Source: an uncultured Elusimicrobium sp. (GTDB lineage Bacteria; Elusimicrobiota; Elusimicrobia; Elusimicrobiales; Elusimicrobiaceae). From it: 8,075 bases of DNA. Positions 1 to 6,454 of this stretch are shown here, in pieces (the stretch's first letter is position 1; each line of letters begins with the position of its first letter). Location of the stretch: the NCBI GenBank assembly GCA_902767385.1, contig CACXHA010000058.1:1-8075 (forward strand). Direction: 5' to 3'. A program made the position numbers and the translations under genes. The notes below the pieces were generated by a model that saw only the letters and a list, made by a program, of their open reading frames with translations, was not told the DNA's origin and did no database searches.

Positions 1-1558
1 ATACGCGTACTTTAATGTTGAGCGTTTCCAACACGTCAATTACTTTGCGCACATGGCCCAGTTGTTCCATGGTTTTATCGGTAATGATGTAGGCGCGTTT
101 TTTGTCTTGCAATTCGGCAAGGGCTTGTTCCAACGCACCGCGCTTGAAGTAGATTTTTTGCGGTACTTTGTACCAGTACATATTTTCGCGGCGTTCCGCG
201 ACGGATTTTACGTTCATAAGGTGTTTGACTCCAATGTTTTCGCTGACCGAGTTGCCGCCCCAAGATCCGCAACCGAGCGTCAAAGAGGGGGCAAGTTTGA
301 AGTTGTATACGTCGCCGATAGCACCTTGGGAAGAAGGCATATTAATTAAGGTGCGTGCGGTGGGCATATCTTTGAAGTAATCAATGTGGTCTTCGTTGGC
401 CTCGTCCGTGTAAAGCACCGAGGTATGCCCCGCGCCGCCGTACAAGATTAAATCGCGCGCCAAGTCGGCCGCTGACTTAAAATCTTTGGCTTTGTAAAAT
501 CCCAAGACCGGGGAAAGTTTTTCGCGTGCAAAGGGTTCTTCGTCGCTGACTTCTTTGGCCTCGGCAATTAAAATTTTGGTGTTAGCGGGCACTTTGATAC
601 CGGCCATTTGTGCAATCTTTTCAGCGGATTGCCCCACAATGGCGGAGTTTAATTTGCCGTCTATCACAATCGTTTCGGCTAGTTTTTTACGGTCTTTACC
701 CGTTACAAAGTGGCAACCGCGCGCGATAAATTCTTCTTTTACTTGTTCGTACACACTTTCTTCTACAATAATAGATTGTTCGCTGGCACAAATCATACCG
801 TTATCAAATGTTTTGCTCATAATGACCGAACTTACCGCCATTTTAATATCGGCGGTAGCGTCAATGACAACCGGGGTATTCCCCGCGCCTACGCCCAAGG
901 CCGGTTTACCCGAAGAGTAGGCCGCTTTTACCATACCCGGGCCACCGGTAGCCAAGATTAAATTAATATCTTTGTGGTGCATAAGCGCATTGGAAAGCGG
1001 CATGGTGGGGTTTTCAATCCAACCGATAATGCCTTCTGGCGCACCGGCTTCTACGGCGGCGTTTAAGACAATTTTAGCCGCTTCAATGGTGCATTTTTTG
1101 GCACGCGGATGGGGGGAAAACACAATCCCGTTGCGCGTTTTTAGCGCCAGTAAGCTTTTAAAAATAGCGGTAGAGGTGGGGTTGGTGGTAGGAATTACAC
1201 CGGCGATAATGCCAATCGGTTCAGCCACTTGGCGGTACCCAAACGAATCGTCATCGGTGAGCACCCCGCAGGTTTTGGTGTCTTTGTATTGGTTGTAAAT
1301 ATATTCGGAAGCAAATTGGTTTTTAATTACTTTATCTTCCATCACACCCATACCAGTTTCTTCCACCGCCAATTTAGAAAGCGGGATGCGGTTTTGCGCG
1401 GCGGCAATGGCGGCAGCGCGGAAAATTTTATCAACTTGTTCTTGCGTATAAGTAGCAAATACCTTCTGTGCTTCTTTGACGCGGCTGACAATTTTGTCTA
1501 GCATAGCCAGTTCTTCTTTGGAAGCTACAGCCGGTGCAGTTTGTTTTTTTTCTGCCAT
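1..1558 (-). CDS. adhE: Bifunctional aldehyde-alcohol dehydrogenase AdhE (3' end outside window)
   Basis: AdhE reduces acetyl-CoA to acetaldehyde and then to ethanol, using two NADH, in the cytoplasm. 519 codons are present; the family is usually about 870 residues, so the C-terminal third lies beyond base 1. Residues about 15-440 form the CoA-acylating aldehyde dehydrogenase domain. Its catalytic cysteine is Cys257, in the segment FDNGMICASEQS. The ATGGPGMV and GVGAGNTPVVID stretches of the cofactor site are present. From about residue 460 (WYKVPQKIYFKRGAL) the iron-dependent alcohol dehydrogenase domain begins, so the protein is the fused form and not a lone aldehyde dehydrogenase. The ATG at 1558 is preceded by AAGGAG at good spacing. 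Relative to E. coli AdhE the N-terminus is about ten residues longer. The gene diverges from rex and has a matching candidate operator at its transcription start, so repression by Rex at low NADH is likely (inference). Confidence 0.96.
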   Translation of the reverse strand, partial: MAEKKQTAPAVASKEELAMLDKIVSRVKEAQKVFATYTQEQVDKIFRAAAIAAAQNRIPLSKLAVEETGMGVMEDKVIKNQFASEYIYNQYKDTKTCGVLTDDDSFGYRQVAEPIGIIAGVIPTTNPTSTAIFKSLLALKTRNGIVFSPHPRAKKCTIEAAKIVLNAAVEAGAPEGIIGWIENPTMPLSNALMHHKDINLILATGGPGMVKAAYSSGKPALGVGAGNTPVVIDATADIKMAVSSVIMSKTFDNGMICASEQSIIVEESVYEQVKEEFIARGCHFVTGKDRKKLAETIVIDGKLNSAIVGQSAEKIAQMAGIKVPANTKILIAEAKEVSDEEPFAREKLSPVLGFYKAKDFKSAADLARDLILYGGAGHTSVLYTDEANEDHIDYFKDMPTARTLINMPSSQGAIGDVYNFKLAPSLTLGCGSWGGNSVSENIGVKHLMNVKSVAERRENMYWYKVPQKIYFKRGALEQALAELQDKKRAYIITDKTMEQLGHVRKVIDVLETLNIKVRV

Positions 1559-1581
1559 AAATTAGTCTCCTTACTTATGTT

Positions 1582-1604
1582 AAAATATCCAAGTTGGATA
1601 TTTT
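1582..1604. repeat. 23-base palindrome in the adhE leader
   Basis: Two perfect 11-base arms, AAAATATCCAA and TTGGATATTTT, flank a single central G at 1593. The right arm contains the left half of the 18-bp candidate Rex operator, so there are three half-sites in alternating orientation (1586-1591, 1595-1600, 1607-1612). In the adhE transcript the same bases would form a stem-loop within a few bases of the 5' end and upstream of the ribosome binding site. It could be an extra operator half-site, an mRNA 5' hairpin, or both. Confidence 0.6.
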
Positions 1605-1612
1605 GTTATCCA
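1595..1612. promoter_or_regulatory. Candidate Rex operator in front of adhE
   Basis: Perfect inverted repeat TGGATA (1595-1600), six-base spacer, TATCCA (1607-1612). The 18-bp length and 6-6-6 layout equal those of known Rex operators (TTGTGA-N6-TCACAA). Outer T/A, G at position 3, A at 6, T at 13 and C at 16 are kept; the other arm positions differ. It starts two bases beyond the adhE -10 box and covers the predicted transcription start, a position expected for a repressor. A near copy lies at the rex start (1701-1718). Binding by Rex is inferred. Confidence 0.6.
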
Positions 1613-1613
1613 T

Positions 1614-1642
1614 ATTTTATAATTTATTGGTTTTTAAGTCAA
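1614..1642 (-). promoter_or_regulatory. adhE promoter
   Basis: On the minus strand, TTGACT (1642-1637) and TAAAAT (1619-1614) are separated by 17 bases. Each box matches the sigma-70 consensus at five of six positions. The predicted start is near 1607, giving a leader of about 50 bases. The start falls inside the inverted repeat at 1595-1612. Confidence 0.7.
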
Positions 1643-1672
1643 CATATTCTCTTATCAATTTTTAATTAGAAT

Positions 1673-1701
1673 TTGACAAATGCCTCTAAAATAAGTATCA
1701 T
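1673..1701 (+). promoter_or_regulatory. rex promoter
   Basis: TTGACA (1673-1678), a 17-base spacer and TATCAT (1696-1701) form a near-consensus sigma-70 promoter. Transcription would start near 1708, within the inverted repeat at 1701-1718, about 38 bases before the rex ATG. Confidence 0.75.
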
Positions 1702-1718
1702 AGATATTGTAATATCCA
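1701..1718. promoter_or_regulatory. Candidate Rex operator in front of rex (autoregulation)
   Basis: TAGATA (1701-1706), six bases, TATCCA (1713-1718). This is the same 18-bp layout as the adhE-side site, with one arm mismatch; the central bases extend the symmetry (GATATT-GT-AATATC). It overlaps the last base of the rex -10 box and the transcription start, matching the placement of the adhE site. Autorepression by Rex is common in the family; here it is inferred from position and similarity alone. Confidence 0.55.
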
Positions 1719-1745
1719 GCAGTTTTAGAAGAGACAATTTTAATT

Positions 1746-2384
1746 ATGAGCTTATTTCACCCCCATAAAGATATTAGTACCCAAACGATTCGCCGTTTGC
1801 CGCAATACTTGCGTGTATTTTACCGACTGCATGGTTATGGGCGCGAATTAGTGTCTTCCACCGTCCTGGCGCAAGAAACCCATCTCTTGCCCGTGGTAAT
1901 TAAAAAAGATTTGCAAGCGGTGGGGGCTCCCAGTAAACTACGCGCCGGGTTTAAGGTGGCAGGAACGATACAAGTAATTGAAAAATTTCTAGGTTGGAAC
2001 AATCTTAACAAAGCGTTTTTGGTAGGGGTGGGGCACTTAGGCGCGGCTTTACTGGGTTTTACCGGATTTAAAAATCATGGGCTTGAAATTGTAGCGGCTT
2101 TTGATACTTCCCCTGAAAAAGTAGGGCAACAGGTGCATGGCATAGCGGTTTACCACACCGCGCAGCTCACTAGTCTTATTGCCCAGGAAAATTTAAAAAT
2201 AGCGGTGCTAGCTGTTCCGGCTGCCAGTGCCCAGGGGATTACGGACACGCTTTTAGCGGCAGGGATTAAAGCTATTTGGAATTTTGCCCCCGTACGTTTA
2301 GAAGTTCCCGACGGGGTTGTGGTGCAACAAGAGGATATATCTTCGGGTTTGGCGGAACTGTGTGCCAAACTCAAAAGCCGCTAA
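1746..2384 (+). CDS. rex: Redox-sensing transcriptional repressor Rex
   Basis: Rex is a cytoplasmic dimeric repressor that binds DNA when NADH/NAD+ is low and lets go when NADH binds. The 212-residue length is normal. Residues about 12-85 are the winged-helix DNA-binding domain (TIRRLPQYLRVF). Residues about 88-212 are the Rossmann domain with GVGHLG (94-99), the dinucleotide-binding AAFD ending at Asp120, AVPAASAQ and the family signature NFAPVRLEVP (179-188). Oddly, the recognition segment differs. The usual form is roughly RKDLSYFGxxGTRGxGY; here, from about residue 53, it is KKDLQAVGAPSKLRAGF, losing Ser-Tyr/Phe and the RG-G wing pattern. The nearby operators are also non-standard, which suggests matched change of protein and DNA site. 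The Shine-Dalgarno is weak (AAGAG, about 12 bases from ATG). The gene diverges from adhE, its likely main target. Confidence 0.93.
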   Translation: MSLFHPHKDISTQTIRRLPQYLRVFYRLHGYGRELVSSTVLAQETHLLPVVIKKDLQAVGAPSKLRAGFKVAGTIQVIEKFLGWNNLNKAFLVGVGHLGAALLGFTGFKNHGLEIVAAFDTSPEKVGQQVHGIAVYHTAQLTSLIAQENLKIAVLAVPAASAQGITDTLLAAGIKAIWNFAPVRLEVPDGVVVQQEDISSGLAELCAKLKSR

Positions 2385-2400
2385 GAGGGGGCTTGTTTTT
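2375..2400 (+). terminator. Possible weak terminator after rex
   Basis: AAGCC (2375-2379) can pair with GGCTT (2390-2394) around a ten-base loop containing the rex stop codon, followed by GTTTTTT. The stem is only five pairs, so termination here is uncertain. Confidence 0.3.
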
Positions 2401-2421
2401 TGCGCGCTTTTTCTATAAAAT
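2393..2421 (+). promoter_or_regulatory. Possible promoter for the exported protein gene
   Basis: TTGTTT (2393-2398), 17 bases, TAAAAT (2416-2421). Both boxes are imperfect and the -35 overlaps the T-run after rex. It gives a leader of about 35 bases before the gene at 2462. Confidence 0.35.
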
Positions 2422-2461
2422 TATAGTGAGTGTGTTTATTTTGTTTAATTGAGGGCGATTT

Positions 2462-3115
2462 ATGCGTTATTTATTATTTTTGTGTTTACTTGTTCTTACC
2501 CTGCCTGTGTTAGGGTATAATGAAGTTGTTTCTGCTATTTCATACAATCCTTCCCGTTTGGGGGCTTATACTCATTTAAAAGCAGTTGAAAAAGCCAAAT
2601 TGGCCGGAGGTTTGTTGCAAGACGGGGGGAACTTAAATGTATTAGCCAAAGGAACCGTTACTGTGCAATGTAAAGGGTCATGCAACTCCAATGAAATTAA
2701 CAATATTAAGCCGGTAGGGGCCTTGGAGTCGTGCGAAGACTATTCTTTTCTTTGTGACCAATGGCGGACCAGTGAAAAGGGCGGGAATTTACTAGGACCC
2801 GATAATAATGCGGGAGTCCCTACAGGTGTCAGTGTTTCCATGTACGGAGGTAGCTTGGGGAACAAAACCACTACGACGGTGGCTGTGATTAACGCAATTG
2901 CTTTAAACAATGGTGCCACGCTAGACGTGAATGCCGATACCTTAACCGTTCAAAATTTAACGATTCCTAATGTGCAAAATAACCAATTAACTTTGGGCGG
3001 GGTGTCCATTTCGGCTCCAACCAGTGTTTCCGGGGGAAGCTACAAGTTTGTAACCCGCATAACGGACGACAAGAAAAAGAGAAATGTTTTGTGTATCATT
3101 CCCAGTTACAATTAA
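2462..3115 (+). CDS. Exported protein of unknown function, beta-rich with cysteine pairs
   Basis: I do not recognise this 217-residue protein. Residues 1-18 are a clear Sec signal peptide: basic start, leucine-rich core (LLFLCLLVLTLP), and likely cleavage after Gly18. There is no lipobox. The mature part has two close cysteine pairs, Cys70/Cys74 (CKGSC) and Cys91/Cys98 (CEDYSFLC), plus Cys211 near the end, consistent with disulfides outside the cytoplasm. Residues about 119-192 are rich in Asn, Thr, Gly and Val with alternating hydrophobic residues (TLDVNADTLTVQNLTI), as in beta-solenoid or surface adhesin segments. A short lysine-rich tail follows (DDKKKR, residues 202-207). The start is supported by GAGGGCG seven bases upstream. 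It stands alone between rex and convergent nagA, so context gives no function. A periplasmic or cell-surface structural protein is possible. Confidence 0.8.
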   Translation: MRYLLFLCLLVLTLPVLGYNEVVSAISYNPSRLGAYTHLKAVEKAKLAGGLLQDGGNLNVLAKGTVTVQCKGSCNSNEINNIKPVGALESCEDYSFLCDQWRTSEKGGNLLGPDNNAGVPTGVSVSMYGGSLGNKTTTTVAVINAIALNNGATLDVNADTLTVQNLTIPNVQNNQLTLGGVSISAPTSVSGGSYKFVTRITDDKKKRNVLCIIPSYN

Positions 3116-3142
3116 GCTGCTCTTAAAAAGCTAACGTGTAAT

Positions 3143-4264
3143 TTAAATAGACTGGCCGTTTAAAAAAACGGCCTCTATTTTTTGTAAATCGGGGGAAATT
3201 AAAACCAGGTTTGCCGCAGATTGCGGTTGCAAAGTAGGGGGTAACCCAAGTAGTTGGGCCGTATGGGTGCTGGTACAAGCAGCCGCCTGGGGCAACGTAT
3301 ATCCCGCTTGGACAAGCTGACGTAACGCTTCCAACATCGTTAAGCAAGAGCCGGCGGTTACGCCGTCTTGTTTGCGTTTCCATACGCCTTCTTGCAGGGT
3401 AACTTCTTCGTCATTAGCGTAAAAAGGCCCTTGTGCTTGTCCGGTCGGTAAAAGAGCATCGGTAACAGCTGAAATTTGGGAAATTGGTTTTAATTGGTGC
3501 AGAACAGAAAGCCAAGCCGGGTGCACGTGTTTGCCGTCAGCAATCACTTCGCAAGAGATACCGGGATTATCTAGTGCGGCGGTAAATACGCCGGGTTTGC
3601 GTTGGTGTGGGCCGCTCATGGCGTTGCCCCAATGGGTAACGCGGCGCACACCTTTGTCAAACGCCGCTTGCATTTGTTCATAGGTGGCATCGGTGTGCCC
3701 GGCTTGCGGCACCATGTGGTGACGCACACAAAAATCAATAATCGGGTCAATGCCGGGTATTTCCGGGGCCAAGGTCACAATCGCAATATGTCCTTGGGCG
3801 GCTTCGTATATTTTTTTAAAATCGTCCAAATGGGCAGGGGCCATGTCCTGTGGTTTCATGACTCCGGGTTTATGGGGGGAAATAAAAGGCCCTTCTAAGT
3901 GAAAACCTATTATTTGGGCACCGGTTTCTTTCCCCAACGCAGGGAGTAGTGCGCGTAATTGAGCGGCCATTTGTTCCGGCTTTGCGCAGTACAAGGTGGG
4001 GCAAAAAGCCGCCACTCCTTGGCGGGCTAACACTGCAGACATTTGCAGTAAACTTTCGGGAGTATTTTGTTCCGGTCCAAAACCGCCAGCCCCATGAATA
4101 TGCGGGTCTATAAAGGCCGGGAGTGCGTAAGGTAATTCCCGGGTAGATGCGGTGCGGTCCGCCGTAATAGAAACGATTTTGCCCGCTTCTATCTCAATGC
4201 TAGCACCTGGTATAATCCCGGCGGGGGTTACGGCTTGGACGGGCCCTATTTCTTGGCGGCTCAT
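3143..4264 (-). CDS. nagA: N-acetylglucosamine-6-phosphate deacetylase
   Basis: NagA removes the acetyl group from N-acetylglucosamine-6-phosphate, giving glucosamine-6-phosphate for NagB. It is a cytoplasmic amidohydrolase-fold enzyme. The 373-residue length is typical. Expected metal and catalytic residues are visible: His55 and His57 (FIDPHIHG), Glu124 (HLEGPF), His190 (AGHTDA), His211 (THWGNAM) and catalytic Asp269 (VTDALLP). Substrate-side DGKHVHP is at 243-249. THWGNAM replaces the more common THLFNAM. The frame is open back to 4363 and beyond the true start. I chose ATG 4264 because it forms an ATGA overlap with the nagB stop and has GGAGG seven bases before it; the longer reading would overlap nagB by about 100 bases. 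The C-terminal residues (about AVFLNG) are encoded by the terminator hairpin of the convergent gene. Confidence 0.95.
   Translation of the reverse strand: MSRQEIGPVQAVTPAGIIPGASIEIEAGKIVSITADRTASTRELPYALPAFIDPHIHGAGGFGPEQNTPESLLQMSAVLARQGVAAFCPTLYCAKPEQMAAQLRALLPALGKETGAQIIGFHLEGPFISPHKPGVMKPQDMAPAHLDDFKKIYEAAQGHIAIVTLAPEIPGIDPIIDFCVRHHMVPQAGHTDATYEQMQAAFDKGVRRVTHWGNAMSGPHQRKPGVFTAALDNPGISCEVIADGKHVHPAWLSVLHQLKPISQISAVTDALLPTGQAQGPFYANDEEVTLQEGVWKRKQDGVTAGSCLTMLEALRQLVQAGYTLPQAAACTSTHTAQLLGLPPTLQPQSAANLVLISPDLQKIEAVFLNGQSI
3154..3183 (+). terminator. Rho-independent terminator of the exported protein gene, inside nagA
   Basis: An eight-pair stem GGCCGTTT (3154-3161) / AAACGGCC (3166-3173) has a four-A loop and is followed by TCTA and six T residues (3178-3183). 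It lies 38 bases after the stop at 3115 and points rightward. The whole hairpin is within the last codons of nagA on the other strand. No T-run follows it in the nagA direction. Confidence 0.75.
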
Positions 4265-5085
4265 GTCGGTTCCTCCAACAAAATTTCCCATTGTTCGGCG
4301 TAGGGGTTTTTCTGCCGGGCAACGTCCAATTTGTTTTTCGCTTCCCCGCATAGCAGCACACAAGCGTCCAAGTCCGCCAGCAACGTGGCGTGCGGGTGCA
4401 AGTTAAGCGCGCTAATCGGCCAATTCACATTGGGCTCTTGGCACACACAATGGGCTACTGCAGCGGCTTTTTTTACGCCGCTGGCGATGAACAAAAGTTC
4501 TTTGGAATCTAGCAAGGTACCGATTCCCACCGTAATTGCTTGCCGGGGTACGCGGGTCATATCGTTTTGGAAGAAGCGCGCATTGGCTTCCAAAGTGCTA
4601 GGGGCCAAATCGGTTACATGGGTGCGGGAATTAAACGGCGTGCCCGGCTCGTTAAAAGCGATGTGTCCGTTGCACCCTACCCCGCCGATAAATAATTGTA
4701 CGCCGCCCGCTTGGGCGATTTCGTGCTCGTAGCGTTCGCACTCTTGTTTTAAATCAGCGGCTTGTCCGTTGGGGATAAAAATTTGTTCCGCCGGCATGGC
4801 AATATGTTCAAACAAATTGCGCCGCATATAGCTATGATAACTTTGCGGGTGCTCTTGGGGAAGGCCGATATATTCGTCCATATTAAAGGTAATAACGTGT
4901 TGAAAGCTTAGCAGGCGTTCTTTAATAAAACTGCGCAGCAGCGCGTACATATCCAGTACGGTGCCGCCGGTAGGCAGCCCTAATACAAAAGGTTTGTCTA
5001 CAGTAGGCGCAAAACGCTGCAGCGTATTTTTAACATACGCTGCCGTCCACAACCCTACATTAATATTGGACACAACAAGTCGCAT
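4261..5085 (-). CDS. nagB: Glucosamine-6-phosphate deaminase
   Basis: NagB converts glucosamine-6-phosphate to fructose-6-phosphate and ammonia, feeding amino sugars into glycolysis. The 274 residues match the family length. Motifs in order: LPTGGT phosphate loop (about 38-43), FNMDEY with the general-base aspartate (about 67-72), HPQSYHSYM, GCNGHIAFNEPG active-site loop (about 138-149), TVGIGTLLDSKEL, and SALNLHP. The GCNGH loop has Asn where E. coli NagB has Asp141; I recall Asn here in Bacillus-type enzymes, so this need not mean loss of activity. The start ATG at 5085 has AAAGGG five bases upstream and a strong promoter just before it. It overlaps nagA by four bases (ATGA), so the two are probably translationally coupled. 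No transporter or NagC/NagR regulator is in the window. Confidence 0.95.
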   Translation of the reverse strand: MRLVVSNINVGLWTAAYVKNTLQRFAPTVDKPFVLGLPTGGTVLDMYALLRSFIKERLLSFQHVITFNMDEYIGLPQEHPQSYHSYMRRNLFEHIAMPAEQIFIPNGQAADLKQECERYEHEIAQAGGVQLFIGGVGCNGHIAFNEPGTPFNSRTHVTDLAPSTLEANARFFQNDMTRVPRQAITVGIGTLLDSKELLFIASGVKKAAAVAHCVCQEPNVNWPISALNLHPHATLLADLDACVLLCGEAKNKLDVARQKNPYAEQWEILLEEPT

Positions 5086-5102
5086 ATTTTCCCTTTGGAA
5101 CT

Positions 5103-5130
5103 ATTATAGTAAATTTTTTTTACAGGGCAA
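5103..5130 (-). promoter_or_regulatory. nagBA promoter
   Basis: On the minus strand, TTGCCC (5130-5125) and a perfect TATAAT (5108-5103) are 16 bases apart. The start would be near 5096, only about ten bases before the nagB ATG. A small inverted repeat GTAAA-N5-TTTAC (5109-5123) fills the spacer and might be an operator. Confidence 0.65.
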
Positions 5131-5170
5131 GCGCGGTTTGTTTTTGGCCGTTTTCTTACCCAGTCAAAAA

Positions 5171-5179
5171 TGCTACAAT
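5171..5179 (+). promoter_or_regulatory. cinA promoter (extended -10)
   Basis: TG-C-TACAAT is an extended -10 box matching five of six core positions. The -35 region (5151-5156, TTTTCT) is poor, as extended -10 promoters allow. It is about 30 bases before the cinA ATG. Confidence 0.55.
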
Positions 5180-5209
5180 AAAACAGATGTCCGTCGTCAA
5201 GGAGGGCTT

Positions 5210-6451
5210 ATGAAAGCGGTTATTATTACCATTGGGGATGAAATTTTACTGGGTCAAATTTTAGATACTAACTCCCGCTTTATGGCGCGTGAACTTACCA
5301 AATTGGGTGCCGAAACGGTAGAGATGCGTTCGGTAGCCGATGAGCGCAACGCCATTGTCCGCGCGATTAACGACGCTACCCTGCGGGCCGATGTCATTTT
5401 GCTGACCGGCGGTTTGGGCCCTACCAAAGACGACCTGACCAAAAAAGTCTTGGCGGAATATTTTGACTGCCCGCTTGTTAAAAATGAACAGGTTTATCAT
5501 TGGCTGGAAAAAATGTTTGCCGATATTCCTAGCCGCATGAACCGCTACAATGTTTCCCAAGCGTTGTTGCCTGAAAAATGCACCCCTTTGCATAACTTAA
5601 AGGGAACCGCCAGCGGTATGTGGTTTGAAGAAAAAAACAAGGTGCTTGTGTCCTTGCCGGGTGTTCCGTTTGAAATGGAATACTTGATGCATTATGAAGT
5701 ATTGCCCCGCTTAAAAAAGAAATTTACCAATTTGCTACTGCGCTATAAAATGATTACGGTGTTTGATGTGCCGGAATCCGAAATTGCTCTTAAATTGGCG
5801 GATTTTGAGGAACAACTACCCGAAGGCATGGGCCTGGCGTATCTGCCCAGCGAGGGGTATGTGCGCCTGCGCTTAACGGCCAAGGGGTCTGCCGTAGAGC
5901 AACTGGAAAAACAATACGAGCAGCTATTAACCGCGTTGCACGAGCTACCTTATCAACCTTCCAGCGAGGGCGATAGCCGTGAAGACCTCATGCGCCGCTT
6001 AAAAAACGCCGGGGTTAGCGTATCTTGTGCGGAAAGTTGCACGGGGGGGAATATCGCGCATATGATTACTTCTTTGCCGGGTGCTTCGGCCTATTTTATG
6101 GGTGGCGTGGTGGCTTACTCCAACGAAGTCAAAAAAAATGTGCTGGGTGTAAATGCGCAAGATTTGGAAAAATACGGTGCCGTGAGCGAGCCGGTAGCCC
6201 GCCAAATGGCCGAGGGCGCGCGCCGCGTATTTCATACGCAATATGCGGTTTCCACTACGGGGATCGCCGGCCCGGACGGGGGAACGAAAGAAAAACCGGT
6301 GGGAACGATATGGATGGCAGTAGCCGGGCCCAACGGAACGATTGCCGAAAAAATGCTTATTTCCCACACGCGCGAGCGCAACATCGGGCGCGGTTCTGTG
6401 CACGCTGTCCAGCTACTCCTTGCCCAAATTGAACAGGATAAAAAAGCATAA
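5210..6451 (+). CDS. cinA: CinA: nicotinamide-nucleotide (NMN) deamidase with MoCF/MoaB-like domain
   Basis: CinA-family proteins deamidate NMN to nicotinate mononucleotide, returning NMN to NAD synthesis; the N-terminal domain of related proteins can act as an ADP-ribose pyrophosphatase. The 413 residues match the two-domain form. Residues 1 to about 170 are the MoCF/MoaB-like domain: IITIGDEILLGQILDTNS at the N-terminus and TGGLGPTKDD (66-75). SLPGVPFEMEYL follows. Residues about 255-413 are the PncC-type deamidase: CAESCTGG (273-280), conserved Ser293 in GASAYF, Tyr303 and Lys308 in AYSNEVK, and TTGIAGPDGGT. The frame is open to 4961, but ATG 5210 is chosen because GGAGGG lies just before it and homology begins exactly there. 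cinA often neighbours recA; here it diverges from nagB and is followed three bases later by a VOC-domain gene. Confidence 0.95.
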   Translation: MKAVIITIGDEILLGQILDTNSRFMARELTKLGAETVEMRSVADERNAIVRAINDATLRADVILLTGGLGPTKDDLTKKVLAEYFDCPLVKNEQVYHWLEKMFADIPSRMNRYNVSQALLPEKCTPLHNLKGTASGMWFEEKNKVLVSLPGVPFEMEYLMHYEVLPRLKKKFTNLLLRYKMITVFDVPESEIALKLADFEEQLPEGMGLAYLPSEGYVRLRLTAKGSAVEQLEKQYEQLLTALHELPYQPSSEGDSREDLMRRLKNAGVSVSCAESCTGGNIAHMITSLPGASAYFMGGVVAYSNEVKKNVLGVNAQDLEKYGAVSEPVARQMAEGARRVFHTQYAVSTTGIAGPDGGTKEKPVGTIWMAVAGPNGTIAEKMLISHTRERNIGRGSVHAVQLLLAQIEQDKKA

Positions 6452-6454
6452 TTT

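Noticed and set aside
53..1501. Several plus-strand open frames opposite adhE
   Set aside because: They resemble no protein family and are antisense to a full-strength adhE match.
4265..4363. N-terminal extension of nagA
   Set aside because: The frame is open, but it would overlap nagB deeply and shows no NagA similarity; ATG 4264 has a Shine-Dalgarno and an ATGA overlap.
4630..4690. Loss of the E. coli Asp141 equivalent in NagB as a sign of inactivity
   Set aside because: As I recall, Asn at this place (NGHIxFNEPG) is normal in Bacillus-type NagB enzymes.
3602..4732. Plus-strand open frames opposite nagA and nagB
   Set aside because: Antisense shadows without recognisable domains or ribosome binding sites.
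4948..4960. Additional ATATCCA half-site within nagB
   Set aside because: No inverted partner at six-base spacing, and it lies inside coding sequence far from a promoter.
4961..5209. N-terminal extension of cinA
   Set aside because: It would run antisense through the nagB start and its promoter; similarity to CinA begins at the ATG at 5210 with GGAGGG before it.
5254..6432. Minus-strand and alternate-frame open frames over cinA
   Set aside because: Shadows of cinA; Arg/Gly-rich low-information translations.
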